Assembly: GCA_037043015.1 (NCBI GenBank) | Contig: CM073322.1 | Span: 5,157,601-5,221,600, forward strand | From: Bryum argenteum | Lineage: Eukaryota; Streptophyta; Bryopsida; Bryales; Bryaceae | Direction: 5' to 3' | Length of the DNA: 64,000 bases | Shown here: piece after piece, positions 34,305-46,700 of the stretch | Layout of the letters: each line of letters starts with the position of its first letter | Numbering within the stretch: the stretch's first letter is position 1 | Notes under the pieces: generated by a model | What the model was told of the DNA's origin: nothing | What the model saw: only the letters and a program-made list of their open reading frames with translations | The model's database searches: none | Program-made: the position numbers and the translations under genes

Positions 34305-37300
34305 ATGACTTTTTCTACTTCTTCCGTGACTACATTTTCAGCCATGCAGGTGGCTGTTACTGACCTTGACCTTCCGACGAGACTTCAACCTCTAGAATTC
34401 CCACAGTTGGCAGCCGATGGCAACAACTATTTGTTATGGCGAGGACCGCTAAAGCTCACATCTTCGCGGACCAGTCGTCGGGTTCTATTGCTTTCCACCC
34501 GGGAATAGTGGTAAGTCTTACTTTCCACTCTTCCATTTCATGGAAAACTTTATTTCTCTTTCGTCACCATCTAGTCTTATCTCTCCAGTATCAATATCTG
34601 GAGATTGAAGATCCTAATGAACTTTGGCAAAAACTCAAATCTCATTTTGATCACTAGAAAACTATTTTTCATCCTCGTGCTCTCTCTGACTGGACCCATC
34701 TCCAAGTGTTGGATTTCCAACACTTGTTACTTTTAACAACGAGCTTTATAGGATAATTTCACAACTAAGGCTCTGTGGTCAAAACATAACTGAAGATGAA
34801 TTGATTGAAAAAAACTCTCTCAAATTTTCCATGTGTTCATGCTGTACTGGCCGAACAATACAGAAATATGAGATTTACTAATCATTTTAATCTCATGTCT
34901 TTTCTACTTTTTGCTGAAAAGCAAAATAAGTTCCTTTTGCGAAATGCAGAAGTTCGTCATATAAGTACTTTTGTACATGAGTCTGATGTTGTCCAGGTTT
35001 CTAGTGTTAAACTCAAAAACCAAAAGTTTAAGAAATACCGTAACCAACAACATGATCACTCTAATCAGGAAAACCTCAGTCTCGACGGAAGAATACTTCT
35101 TTTGTTACACTACTAGTGATAAGCGTTCATTAGAGACGTGTTCTTGTCACAAATGTGGCAGAGTGGGTCATCTGGCTGATGTTTGCAGAACACCAGATTA
35201 TTTTGTAAAGATATTCCAAGAGAACAAGCGATTTAAATCTCAGAAACGAGAGGCTCACACCATGGATGCTTCCATGGATCCATTTCAAACCAACGAGATG
35301 GTAACGTACCTTGCAGAGGACATCTCTCCTAGTGAGTCACGTGATACTCTCCTTGATTCTCTAACTACTCATACCATCTTGCCGAATAAAGCATTTTTTG
35401 ACATAAATAATCTGTCAACCGGACAAACCAGAAATTTAATGACTATAGCTGGATCGAATATATTTCGTTTCCAGGAGGGACCATCAAAGGTGATTTTGCT
35501 TTAGGGCACCACCATTACATAAATGTGTGCTATGTACTCTTCCTCTGCACCTCGGAGCCTGATCAGCTATCGAGATGTTCGCACCAACGGTTTGCATCTC
35601 TCGACTAGTATTGTAAATAAGCGAGAGACTTTGATTTTTATACATAATAATAAAGTGGTAGAAACAACCTTTGATGCGGCAACTGGCTTGTACCGGATTC
35701 CAATCCGACCACCTACTATATGTAGTTTTGTTTTATCTTCTAAAGATAATAAAGTTGCACTTTGGCATAAAAGATTGGGTCATCCTGGATCTAAACTTTT
35801 ACACTAAATTCTTCCATGCGTCGTAGGACATAACCTACAACCAGCAAGTGTTAATTCAATGAGTCTGTATGAGGCTTGCGTACAAGGCAAATTAATTGCC
35901 AAGCTGTCATTATACAAACTACTTAATTAATTGCCACCAATGCTCTCCATGCTACATGAGGATATTTGCGGTCCAATTACTTCTATGAGTGGACCATTTC
36001 GATACTTTTTGGTTCTTATTGATGCATCGGGTCGGCAATTTCATGTTTCTTTATTGTCATCAAAAAATTTGGAGTTCGCCAATTTACTTTTAATGCTTAA
36101 ACGTTTCAAGAATCATTTTCCTGATTATCCTATTCAAACGCTACGCAAGAATAATGCTTAAGAGTTTCGTTTGAAGGCATTTGAAGATTATTGCAGCGCA
36201 ACGGGAGTTAACTTCAGTTATTCACTCCCGTACGAACTCGCTCAAAACGGTCTAGCTGAATCTTTTATCAAAAGGATTCAGTGGATTACACGACCACTAC
36301 TTCTTCACGCTCATTTACCTTCCACAATGTGGGCACATGCTGTTTTACACGCTGCGACGCTAATCCATCTTCGACCTTCATTTATAGAAATTACATCTTC
36401 ACAAGACTAATGCTCATCGGCAATAAGGAATTTATATTCGATTCGATTCTCTAAGTATCATTCGCTACATCAATTCAACTATCGGTATGTTGCTATGCGC
36501 CCGTTTTGCTAACTGCCGGTTTGAAGAAGATAAATTTCCGTCTTTAACTTGCGCAACATCTTTTCAAGAGAATAAACCTCTTGTTTCAAAGCCTATGAAA
36601 CATTTATATTAAATCTTAATCCAATAACTTCTTTCGCTGAAAGTGAAGTTGCTAAAATTCTATATTTGGAAAAGATTGCTAATCAAATACCTGATGGTTT
36701 CAACAACGCATCGAGGATTACTAAGAATCCACTGAATGAAGCTCAGAATCTTCCTGCTTGGGTTTCTATAGTAGATTTTCCAGCAACTACACATGTTCAG
36801 CCGGCAATGAAACGTATTCGTGGTTAAGATAAGCAACCACATAAAAGAAGGAAAAGTTCTGATCATATTCCTTCTACTCCACCCTTAGCATCTTCTATAG
36901 AAAATTGAACTATTTTTCTTCAACGTTCATCACTTAGACAAATATCTCCATTTAATACAGAATTATCAATTTCGTATTGTAACACTGGTGAGATATTAAA
37001 CAGGCCTGATTTTGAGTTCAATGATCATTTCTTATATATCATTGCTGAGAGCATCTCTTGTGAAAAAGATGATCCCAAATCAACAACTATTGACGTAGCA
37101 ATGTGTCGCTCTGATTGGCCGAAATGGAAAGCTGCTATTGAGAAGGAGTATACATTTTTGAGAAAACGTAAAGTTTTTGGCTTTATTGTGAATAATGTCA
37201 CAAATGAACCTCTTGGCTACAAACTTGAATTTGTGCGCAAACGTGATGACAAAGTTACGATCACTCGTTATGAAGTCCGTTTGATTGCTCAAGGTTTTTC

Positions 37301-38686
37301 TCAAAAGTTTGGAATTCATTATTATTCAACATATTCCCCTATTATGAATTCTACTACTTTCAAATATTTAATTGGTATAGCTGTGCATTTCACTTGGAAA
37401 TGCGTCTCATGGATGTTGTCACTGCCTATCTCTACGGATCACTTGAGACTAACCTTCACATGAAGGTTCCTTCTGCACTTGATCGCACGAGTTCTTCAGC
37501 ACCTATTGCTGGTAAACATCGTGGAGTTAAATTACAACGTGCTTTATATAGCCTTAAACAATCGGGTTGTATCTGGTACCAACGATTAAGAGATTTTCTT
37601 ATCGGTCATTATTTTAAGAATGACCAGTTACCCTATGTTTATTTATCAAACGAGATAAACAAGATTTTGTTATCAAAGCAGTATATGTTGATGATCTGAA
37701 CCTTGTTGGAACACCATCTGCATGCAATGCAGCTACTCAGCTTTTAACCCGGGAGTTTGAAATGAAATTACTTGGTCAAACCACTTTTTGTATCGGTTTA
37801 CAAGTACTTCATTTGAAAGATGGTATTGATTTTATTTCTCAAGCGACATATATCAATCGAATCTTAAAACGTTTCAACATGATTGATGCACATGCATTGT
37901 CTATGCCAATGGTTGGTCGTGGTACCAAGGGTGATGATCCTTATCGTCCTTGCAAGGAGAAGGAGGATATATTGGACGAACAATATCGATACCTCGCAGC
38001 GGTTGGAGCATTATTATATTTGACTATATCAACCAGACCAGATATTTCTTTTGCAGGGTATTTTCTTAGCACGACATAGTGTCCGTCCAACTTTACGACA
38101 TTGGAACGACGTAAAGCATTTATTTCCATATTTGAAGGGAAATTGAGCATTTGGGTCTACATTATACACGATCGGCTAATTCAACATTACTTGGATATAA
38201 TGATGCTGGTTACAGATGTCATCCAACAACCTCCAAATCTCAAACTGGTTATGTTTTCTTGAGACACGGTGCTGCAATCTCTTGAAAATCTGTAAAACAA
38301 ACAATAACTGCGACATCTTCGAATCATTCATAAGTTATTGCTTTACGCGAGGCTTCCAGAGAATACATATAGCTATGATCCGTTGATAAGTTTATTTTAA
38401 CAAATGCGGGATTACCGTATGACAACGTTGCTACAATTTATATGAGGATAATAGTCTTTGTGTTTCACAAATGCAAGCTAGTTTAATCAAGGGCGATCGA
38501 ACCAAACATAATGATCCGAAGTATTTTAGTTTTACAAATTATTTGATAACAACTGGAGTATTTGAAATCAAGAAGATTATGTCAGTACACAATCTTGCAG
38601 ATTTGTTTCCAAAGGCGCTTCCGGTATCTGTTCATCGTCGATTTGTTCATGGTATTGGCGTGCGCCAGTTAAACGTCATAGAATAA
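34305..38686 (+). pseudogene. Copia gag-pol remnants
   Basis: In order: gag with a UBN2-type segment (EDPNELWQKLKSHFD) and a CCHC zinc knuckle (CHKCGRVGHLADVC) near 35145-35190. Next is a protease-like region (LLDSLTTHTILP) near 35350, lacking the usual D-S-G. A GAG-pre-integrase motif (LWHKRLGHPGSKLLH) ends near 35807, and an integrase core (DICGPITSMSGPFRYFLVLI) spans 35950-36410 with an in-frame stop at about 36159. Reverse transcriptase covers 37101-37700, with the YVDD box at about 37687. RNase H fragments run to 38686. Frameshifts between blocks rule out a working polyprotein. Confidence 0.9.
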
Positions 38687-38834
38687 GAAGTTACCCAATA
38701 ACTTTTTATACTCTTATCTGGATTTTTCCCAATGGGTTTTACTATAAGAAGGGTTGATGAAGTTAGTTGTACTCTTTTTCCTTCATCTGTGTTTTTCCCT
38801 TGATCATCATCAAGGTTTTTTTGCAAATAAGGTT

Positions 38835-39463
38835 TTAACCCCTAAACGTCCCTAGTGTTAAAAAACGACATTTTGGATGAAGGGCAAAAAATTTGAAGAG
38901 CCATAACTTCTTAATCCAGACTCTGTTTTTGATGAAATCACATGGGTTAGGTCACAAATCAAGTCTAGTTTATGTGGTAAAAATAACAGACTCATAAAAT
39001 AAAGTATGAATAAATGGCATGGATTTTAGTGAAGGCAACTTTTGTTTTTGGGTTTTCAAACATTTGGCATGTTTTACCATTGCAAGCCAATTATGTGAAA
39101 TCTAAAATAGTTTTTCATGAATTTTTTTCCATAGGTTTGATATTTAGATGCATTCTAACAACTTTGTAGTCGAAAGCTTTTTGATCTAGTTGCTGATATT
39201 TTGATTGCAAATTTCATGTTGGTAGTATTTTCACTTCAAAGTGGAAATGATGGTATTTTGTAGTCTGGTTTGCGCACTAATATGTTATAATCTCACAATC
39301 TATGAGGTCCCATGAGTCAAGTTTTGGTCCACATGATCTACTACAAGTCTATTACAAGTTTGTATGGTTGAGATCTGAATAACTTATCTTTATTTTCATC
39401 TATATAACTTTTTTGGGAAATGAGTTTTTGGCTAAAAATACCCCAAGGACGTATAGGAGTTAA
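38835..39463 (+). mobile_element. TTAA-flanked MITE, larger family, nested in Copia
   Basis: A 629-bp non-coding element bounded by TTAA, with ends CCCCTAAACGTCC and, inverted, CTCCTATACGTCC. Removing it and one TTAA restores AAGGTTTTAATGAGGCAGC, a stretch typical of Copia 3' regions. This is direct evidence for a TTAA target site and hence a piggyBac-like origin. Diverged halves of the same family occur at about 58010-58610 (inverted) and 59690-60130. Confidence 0.85.
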
Positions 39464-39489
39464 TGAGGCAGCAAATAAAAGGAGGGTCG

Positions 39490-39720
39490 TGGTTAGAACC
39501 ACGATTTATAATTCCATGCATGAAGTCTGTTAGCCATGTTGGGGTGCTTCGCACCTTGTCACAGTTTAGGTAGGCGATTGGGCCGACTGATTATTCCTGC
39601 CTCACTAGTGTACCAATCCACGAGTTTCCTCGACCAGTCGACACGGCCAGCGCGAATCGAACCTCGGACCGGTCGGTTAACCACCTACGTTTTATCCAGT
39701 CGACCAAGTCCACGACTTGG
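39490..39720 (-). mobile_element. tRNA-derived SINE-like insertion
   Basis: On the minus strand a tRNA-like head is visible. An A-box-like TGGTCGACTGG (about 39706-39696) is followed about 40 nt later by a B-box GGTTCGATTC (39663-39654). The remainder toward 39490 has no tRNA similarity. An internal Pol III promoter plus an unrelated body is the layout of a SINE. The ends and target duplications were not resolved, so the coordinates are approximate. Confidence 0.45.
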
Positions 39721-39803
39721 CGATCATCATCGGCAGTAAGCCGTATTTGTACCAGTTTACTACGTTAGCTTATATTTTTAATACCTCGTCGAGCAAGGAG
39801 GAG

Positions 39804-40030
39804 TGTTGAGAATTAATATTCTCACATACGCTCTCATTTGTCTTGTAGCTAGATGAGTCACTAGTGTAAGATACCTCCACTAGTTTAGACCTATGAGAGA
39901 GAAGTACTATTCATCTTCTCTCTCCTTATACCTCCATATACTCTTTCCGACAATCTAAGACTCTCTCTTTTGTGTCTATTTTTTTGGTGTTTACTTTGTA
40001 TTCTCCTTACTTTTATTTGCATCTTCAACA
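39804..40030 (+). repeat. Copia 3' LTR
   Basis: 227 bp, from TGTTGAGAATTAATATTCTC to CATCTTCAACA, the partner of 33071-33295. Confidence 0.9.
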
Positions 40031-40160
40031 CACCCAACTATTGTGGGGGTTTCCGGACCTTGTTGTATGGGTACCTCAAAGCCCTTTAGAGGGATACTAT
40101 GTCAAATATATTCAAAGCAACTAGTAACTAGCTAGAAATTAGCATAATTATAGTGTCCAC
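40031..40160 (+). repeat. 125-130 bp direct repeat, right of Copia
   Basis: Starts CACCCAACTATTGTGGGGG and ends ATTATAGTGTCCACCC. It is the partner of 32941-33070, in direct orientation, and directly touches the 3' LTR. Confidence 0.85.
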
Positions 40161-40794
40161 CCTCGAGACGAGGGAGTAGTATTGTTCCAATTTCCCCTTG
40201 TCCGGTGGCCAATAGGATACTAGCATTACGAATGGACACTTCATACACTTCATTCACGCCAGCCCCTTAAAAAGGGACCGGAGTTTCTATTTATCTACTC
40301 TCCCAAACACAGGCACGCAGCCTAACACTTCGTGTGAACATATCCTAGTGAGATACTCTGCTATCCGGTGCTCACCGAGGTCCGGGTGTGACAGGGATCT
40401 GCCCATGTCCGAGAACCGGGATGCGGGTATCGAACGGTGAAGATACGAAATCATCCAAAATTTGGATGAAAGGTAGGGCTTTGGGGGCGATCGTCGGTTT
40501 GTGGGTGGAATCAGGTGGGTGAATTTTAGGGTTCGGGGATCTGTCTGGCTCTGGTGTATGAGCTAGGTCTGCTCCCTTTCGCTCAGCTTGCTGGTCTCGG
40601 TACCAGTAAGGTACCGCAACTTATCTTAGTGCTGCTCTCCAGGTTGCTTTGCGTGGCTGCCACTCTGCTCTGTCTCTCCATAAAATCGCACTGCTGCTGC
40701 ACTCGGTGCGCTCGCTTGTCATTCAATTTTTCAGTTTCTCGATTCTGTATGGCAGGTTGAGTTCGCGTCCTCTGATTCGCATACGACGGCGACC
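40161..40794. other. eIF5B promoter and 5' leader region
   Basis: More G+C-rich than the flanking repeats. It leads directly to the eIF5B start codon. A near-palindromic CCCCTTAAAAAGGG lies at about 40264-40277 and could serve as a TATA-like core, but this is unproved. No other gene was found. Confidence 0.4.
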
Positions 40795-43700
40795 ATGTCG
40801 CGTTCCAAGAAATCGGACCCTCGGGCGCTGGAGGAGGAGCTGGAAGACGAGTCCCGCGCCAATGGAGCGCAGAAAAGGTGCATATCTCGAGCTTCTTTGA
40901 ATTGCCACGATTCTTTTTTCATGCTCTGTAATCAGGGCTTGCTCTCAGTCATGAAGTCACTGCGAGTCACTGAGGGTAGCGCTTCAGACCAATAGAACTG
41001 CTTATCATTTCTGGCTGAGAGCGGCCGGCAGTAAGATTCTTGCAACGCCGATCACGAGTGCTGTACCATTGAAATCATATCACGTGCGTAAAGATTTGAA
41101 CTATCTCGAAGTTGCAAGGGCCAGTGGATTGGAAGCCACTGATCTTTTAACTGGCGCCCAAAAGTACTAAATTGACGTGGTCGAGTAGCTTCTGATAAGC
41201 ACGATGGTTTGTGCATCACATACTAATCTTCGTAGAGGCAGATCACAAGTTTGAGCCATCGGACTTGCAGTATCTGCGAGTAGATTCCTTGTGTTCCGAT
41301 TTGACCCTAAAAGCATCCTGAAAGCCACTGTAGCTTCTCCATATGTGTGGATTCCTAGTAATTGGCAATTGGGGATCGCTCCTGTCTTAGAATACTTATT
41401 GCAAATTTTGAGCATCGAAGCCGAGTGCATTCGGGTGATTCTGCATCATTTCTCAAGGCTAGGTCAATTCTGGAGGTGATGTTCTTCGAGTTTTAGTATT
41501 CAGTTTGATAGGGAGGGTTTTAGCAATAGTGGCGTGCCTCAAGTAGTGGTGACTTGGTATTTTAGGGTGGCACTTGAAGATTAGGTCTGAATGCCTGACT
41601 CGTGCATGTCACAGAAAGCCAACGAAGAAGAAAGGGAAGAAGGGAGCTCGAGGACATGACGACGATGATGATCTGGATGGAGACTTGGACAACACAATAC
41701 CTTCTGTGGGACTAGCTGAGGCTGACGCTGCTGAAGATGTGGATACCTCAGCTGGGAAGAAGAAGAACAATAAGAAGAAAGGGGGTGCAAAGAAAGGGGG
41801 ATTTGATCTGTTAAATGAGGACATGCCCGACGATGAATCAGCCCCTGCTCTCGATGAAGCAGAGAAGGATGAAGCGGAGGAAGACGAGTCTGTAATGTTT
41901 GCTGGGAAAAAGAAGGGGAAGAAGGGAAAGAAGGATAAGAAGTCCTCGATGGACGATTATCCTGTAATGGACCCTGACGCTGAGGCTGAAGCCGAGGAAG
42001 TCGTAGACTTTTCTGCTTCTAAGAAGAAGAGTAACAAGAAGGACAAGAAGTCCTCTATGGACGATTATCCTGTAATGGACCCTGACGCTGAGGCTGAAGC
42101 CGAGGAAGTTGTAGACTTTTCTGCTTCCAAGAAGAAAAGTAACAAGAAGGACAAGAAGTCCTCTATGGACGATTATCCTGTGTTGGACCCTGATGCTGAA
42201 GCTGAAGCTGAGGAAGCTGTAGACTTTTCTGCTTTTAAGAAGAAGAACAACAACAAGAAGAAAGGGGGGACAATGAAAGGGGCGTTTAGCTTGTTAGACG
42301 ATGACGAGGATAATGAAGTGGCGTCGGTAAGCCCGGTCGTGGCTTCTGTGGATGAAGCAGACAAGGACGAAGCCGAGGAAGAAGAGACTCTCATGTTTGC
42401 TGGCAAGAAGAAGGGAAAGAAGGGGAAGAAAGACAAGAAGCCCTCGGTGGACGATTATCCCGAATTGGACCCGGATGCTGAAGCTGATGGCGAAGAAGTT
42501 ATAGACTTTTCTGCTTCTAAGAAGAAGAACAATAAGAAGAAAGTGGGAGCAAAGAAGGCGGCATTTGAGATGCTGGATGAGGATATGTCTGACAACGAAG
42601 TACCGTCGGCTGTCCCGGTCGTGCCTTCTGTGGATGAAGCAGACAAGGATGAAGCTGAGGAAGAAGAGACTCTCATGTTTGCAGGGAAGAAGAAAGGAAA
42701 GAAGGGAAAGAAGGACAAGAAGGCCTCAAAGGACGACGACGGCATGGATGCTCTTATTGAAGAGCTCGAAGACCACAAAATTACGGAAGGTAAGTGTAGC
42801 ATAACTAGTATGATGCTACATGATATCTCTTTCAGTGTCCTATCTTAACTCGAGACGCATTCGTTACAGCAGGGGCTGGTAGATGGTTGTCATAGCCCAG
42901 GAATGTTGATCTTGGATGGTTTCACTTCTGTGGCACATACTTGGTGGATCATCATTTACTTTGGTGCCATTGTCTTATTCTTTTTCATATTTATCTTGGC
43001 GCAGTCACAGCACCAGTTCCAGTGGTTGCGGAAAAGGAATCGAAAGGAAAAAAGAAGAAGGGAAAAAAGAGTGGTCGAACCATTCAAGAAGAAGAAGATC
43101 TCGATGCCATTCTTGCAGAATTAGAAGGTCCAAGCAGACCCGCCCCTGCGGTTGCAGACGCCGTTGTCCCTGCTTCTGTATCAGCTGCACCAGCTGCAGC
43201 AGAGGAACCGGCAGCCGTGGAGAAGTCCTTGAGTGGTGGAGTCGCTGTTCCTGATGAAGAAGAAGCGGCGGAAGTTACGGAATCAGCTGCTTCGAAGAAG
43301 AAGAAGAAAAAGAAAGAGAAGGAAAAGGCAGCAAAGGCTGGAGCAGGTACGTGGAGAACTTGAAAGCAATTTATGCAGGGTCGAAATGGCATTAGCTCTT
43401 GCATGTGTTCCTGGTTGCATCCCATTTGGGCCTTTGCTGGTTGTCTGGCTGTCCCTGGTGCTGTGGTAAGTTGGTACCTCATTTTCTGCGATCAATTTTG
43501 TTTGCGATGCAGCCGAAAAAGTCGTTGAAGAGGTACTGGAGGAGAAGAAAGCTCCAGTAAAAGTTGAGGCCAAGGCTTCTGCGAAAGTACCAAAGCATGT
43601 GCGAGAAATGCAAGAGCGGCTGGCTCGGATGAAAGAAGCTGAGGAGAAGAGAATTCAAGGTATGCGTTCTTTCCTACACAGGTTGCATCAATCTAAACGG

Positions 43701-46700
43701 CGCTCGAACCGAAGACAACCGTCGTCATATACTGTCGTCATATATGGGTGTATCGTGTCATGCAGTATCTGGGTGGTTAGGAACTCCTCATTATGATCTG
43801 ACGTTTGTGAGTTGAGCATTGGATTATCAAGTTGCTTCAAAAGAACAAAAAATCCCTTAAAAATGTGGAAGATTGAGAAATATTGCTATCTAAATCTTTC
43901 AGAGGAAGAGGAGAAGCGTCGCAAAGAGGAGGAAGAGCAGAAAAGACTGGAGGAGGAAGAGAAAAAGAAAGAAGAAGCCAAGCGCAGAAAGAAGGAGCGC
44001 GAGAAAGAGAAATTATTGCAGAAGAAGAAGGAAGGAAAGTTGCTGACGGGAAAGAAGAAGGAGGAGGCTCGGCGATTGGCCATCATGCGTGAGCAGTTTG
44101 GGATTACCACAGACTTAGAGAGCCCGACAGGAGAGGAGGCATCTGCTCCTAGGAAACCTAAGTACGAAACCAAGAAGAAGCGCAAGCCACCTGGAGCAGG
44201 ACAAGCAGTCGAACCCGCTGCTGTAGAAGCTGAAGTAGCACAGCCACCTGTTCCGGAGCCAGAACCAGAGGTGGAGCCGGAGCCAGAACCAGAGCCGGAA
44301 CTAGAGCCTGAAGTGGCAGCTTCTGTAGAGGTAATGTAGCGTTTTTAAATTTGGTGCGCATCAGAGAAGGGTGTGTCATCTTCAGTCTGCTTGTTGATTT
44401 GACTGAACAGCTCAGAGTGGGGATTTGAAGTGAATGTTGCTATTCGCGGTTGTGGCCGTCGGAAAGCTCTTATGTGAGACGGCAGTGGATAGCATGGGGA
44501 TTAGAGAATTGGTTTATGATCATGGTGTTGATAGGTGTTCTGCACTTGGTTTTTTACAGGTAGAGCAGGAGGATGAAGAAGAAGAGGACTGGGATGCTAA
44601 GAGCTTCGAAGAAGTAAACCTCCCTGCAATTAAGAGTGCATTTGCTGAAGAAGAAGCCGATGATGGCCCAGTCAAAGCCGGACAAGTTACAGTTCCGCCT
44701 CCAAGCGCCCCTGCAGCTGTTGCCAAACCTTCTTCTCCAAAGAAGAAATCTGCACCTCCTTCAAGATCACAGCAGAAGGCTGCTGAAAACGAGGATGAAG
44801 ATGATGAAGACGATGATGATGAGGATGATGAGGACGATGATAGCGACGAGGGCGATGGTGACACACGGAAACTTCAGCAAGCTAAGTTGAGCAGAGAAAG
44901 ACGAAGGGAGGAGGCTCTGAAGAAGAGAAGTGCAGAGGATCTGAGGTCTCCGATCTGCTGTATTTTAGGCCATGTGGATACAGGCAAGACCAAGCTGCTT
45001 GATTGCATCCGACGAACAAATGTGCAAGAGGGAGAAGCTGGTGGTATCACACAGCAGATAGGAGCTACATATTTCCCGATGGAGAACATCAAGGAGAGGA
45101 CCAAGGAGCTGAAGTCAGATGCCAAATTGAGGGTTCCTGGGCTCCTTGTTATTGATACTCCAGGCCACGAGTCCTTCACGAATCTGAGAGCTCGTGGGTC
45201 GAGTCTGTGTGATATTGCCATCCTCGTTATCGACATCATGCACGGCTTGGAACCGCAAACAATTGAGTCTTTAAATCTCCTGAAAGCCCGACGTACTCCG
45301 TTCGTGATTGCATTGAATAAGGTAAGCATAAAAAGTGCAGTTCTTAGCAGTTGCCTTGTGTTGTGGCATTGTCTGGTTGAAGGCTGAAGAGCCTGGAAAC
45401 CAGTCCCTGCTGTTTCCGTTGTGGTCGGGGTTTCTTGTTCTGGTCCATCGGTCTGTCTGAGATCCAGCACTCACTGTATGGATTTTGTCATGAACAGGTG
45501 GACAGATTGTACGGGTGGAAGACTTGCCCTAATGCGCCTATCAGAAATGCTCTCAAAGTGCAGACGAAGGACGTGGCTGGAGAATTTGAACAGCGCGTAT
45601 CTCAAGTAAGTGAAAGCTTTACAATGGCAGTCATCCAAGTAATTGTCGCTTAGATGTTGCATAAGAGCGTTTTCTCTGGGTGGCTAGTCATGAGGTTCGG
45701 CCCGCATCAAAATCTTGGCATTTTGATCATGCTTTGAAGGGAGTGTTCTCTAATGGTCTCAAGGCTTTGGGATTCCTAGCACGTGTCTCTAATGTCGACG
45801 AGCCAGAGTAACACAACGTCGGCGAATTTGATGAAATGTACTGACTGGTGTATGATAATCTTTTGTCAGATTTCTACACAACTGAAGGAGCAAGGATTGA
45901 ATTCCGAGCTTTACTACAAGAACAAGGAACTCCGGAAAGTGATTAGCGTCATTCCCACTTCTGCCATAAGCGGGGAGGGTGTCCCAGATATCCTGATGCT
46001 GTTGGTGCAGTTGACACAAAAGTTGATGGAGGACAAGTTGATGTACATCAGCGAAGTGCAGGTGAGCGTTTGTATCCAGAATATCAATGCGTCATAGATG
46101 CCAGTTTTCAGACAAGGTTGTGCGGTGGTTGAGGAGTGGACTTCACCGGCACGGTCCTTTTTACTGCAAATTCGCTTTGCTGAGATGTGTCTTGTTGTTG
46201 AATTTCGTTTCTTCTGCGCTAGGTCTGAGGCTTTCTCATTTGCTTGTAGTGCTGGCCGCCACATACTTGTAGCCATTGGCAGCCGTTTGATGACCGCCTT
46301 ATCGGATGTACTGGAGGTTTTTACGGGGTACTCACTTTGTGGTGTACCTGTGGTATGCAGGCGACAGTTCTGGAGGTTAAGGTTGTTGAAGGTTTGGGTA
46401 CAACCATCGATGTAGTGTTGGTGAACGGTGTGCTCCATGAAGGCGATCAAATAGTTGTTTGCGGCATGCAGGTTTGGCATCTTTCAGGAGTCTCTCATTT
46501 GACTGGAAATATTCTATTCGTACTTTCTAACAATCTTCTTAAATGAGCAGGTTCTTAGGAGTGAGCGTTCATATTGAAAAGTGCTGTTTCAGTGAGCCTT
46601 TGCTGTCGAAATTGTTCCTAGTATGTCTTACGAAGTTAACGTACATGTTGCATTGCTACTTGAGCAGCGTCTTATCTTACTCCGATCGTCGTTTTGTGTG

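Larger units (their letters stand above)
33071..40030 (+). mobile_element. Ty1/Copia LTR retrotransposon, defective, with nested insertions
   Basis: A 6.96-kb element with LTRs of 225 and 227 bp (TG..CA). The internal order is gag, protease, integrase, reverse transcriptase, RNase H, which defines Copia. A purine-rich tract (GCAAGGAGGAG) precedes the 3' LTR. Between the 5' LTR and gag lies nearly 1 kb of T/C-rich low-complexity DNA. The body is broken by many stops and shifts. A TTAA-type MITE (38835-39463) and a tRNA-like SINE fragment (about 39490-39720) sit between RNase H and the 3' LTR. LTR divergence shows the insertion is not recent. Confidence 0.93.

Noticed and set aside
41609..42802. 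Ser/Phe-rich minus-strand ORFs opposite eIF5B exon 2
   Set aside because: They are shadows of the Lys/Asp/Glu-rich coding repeat.
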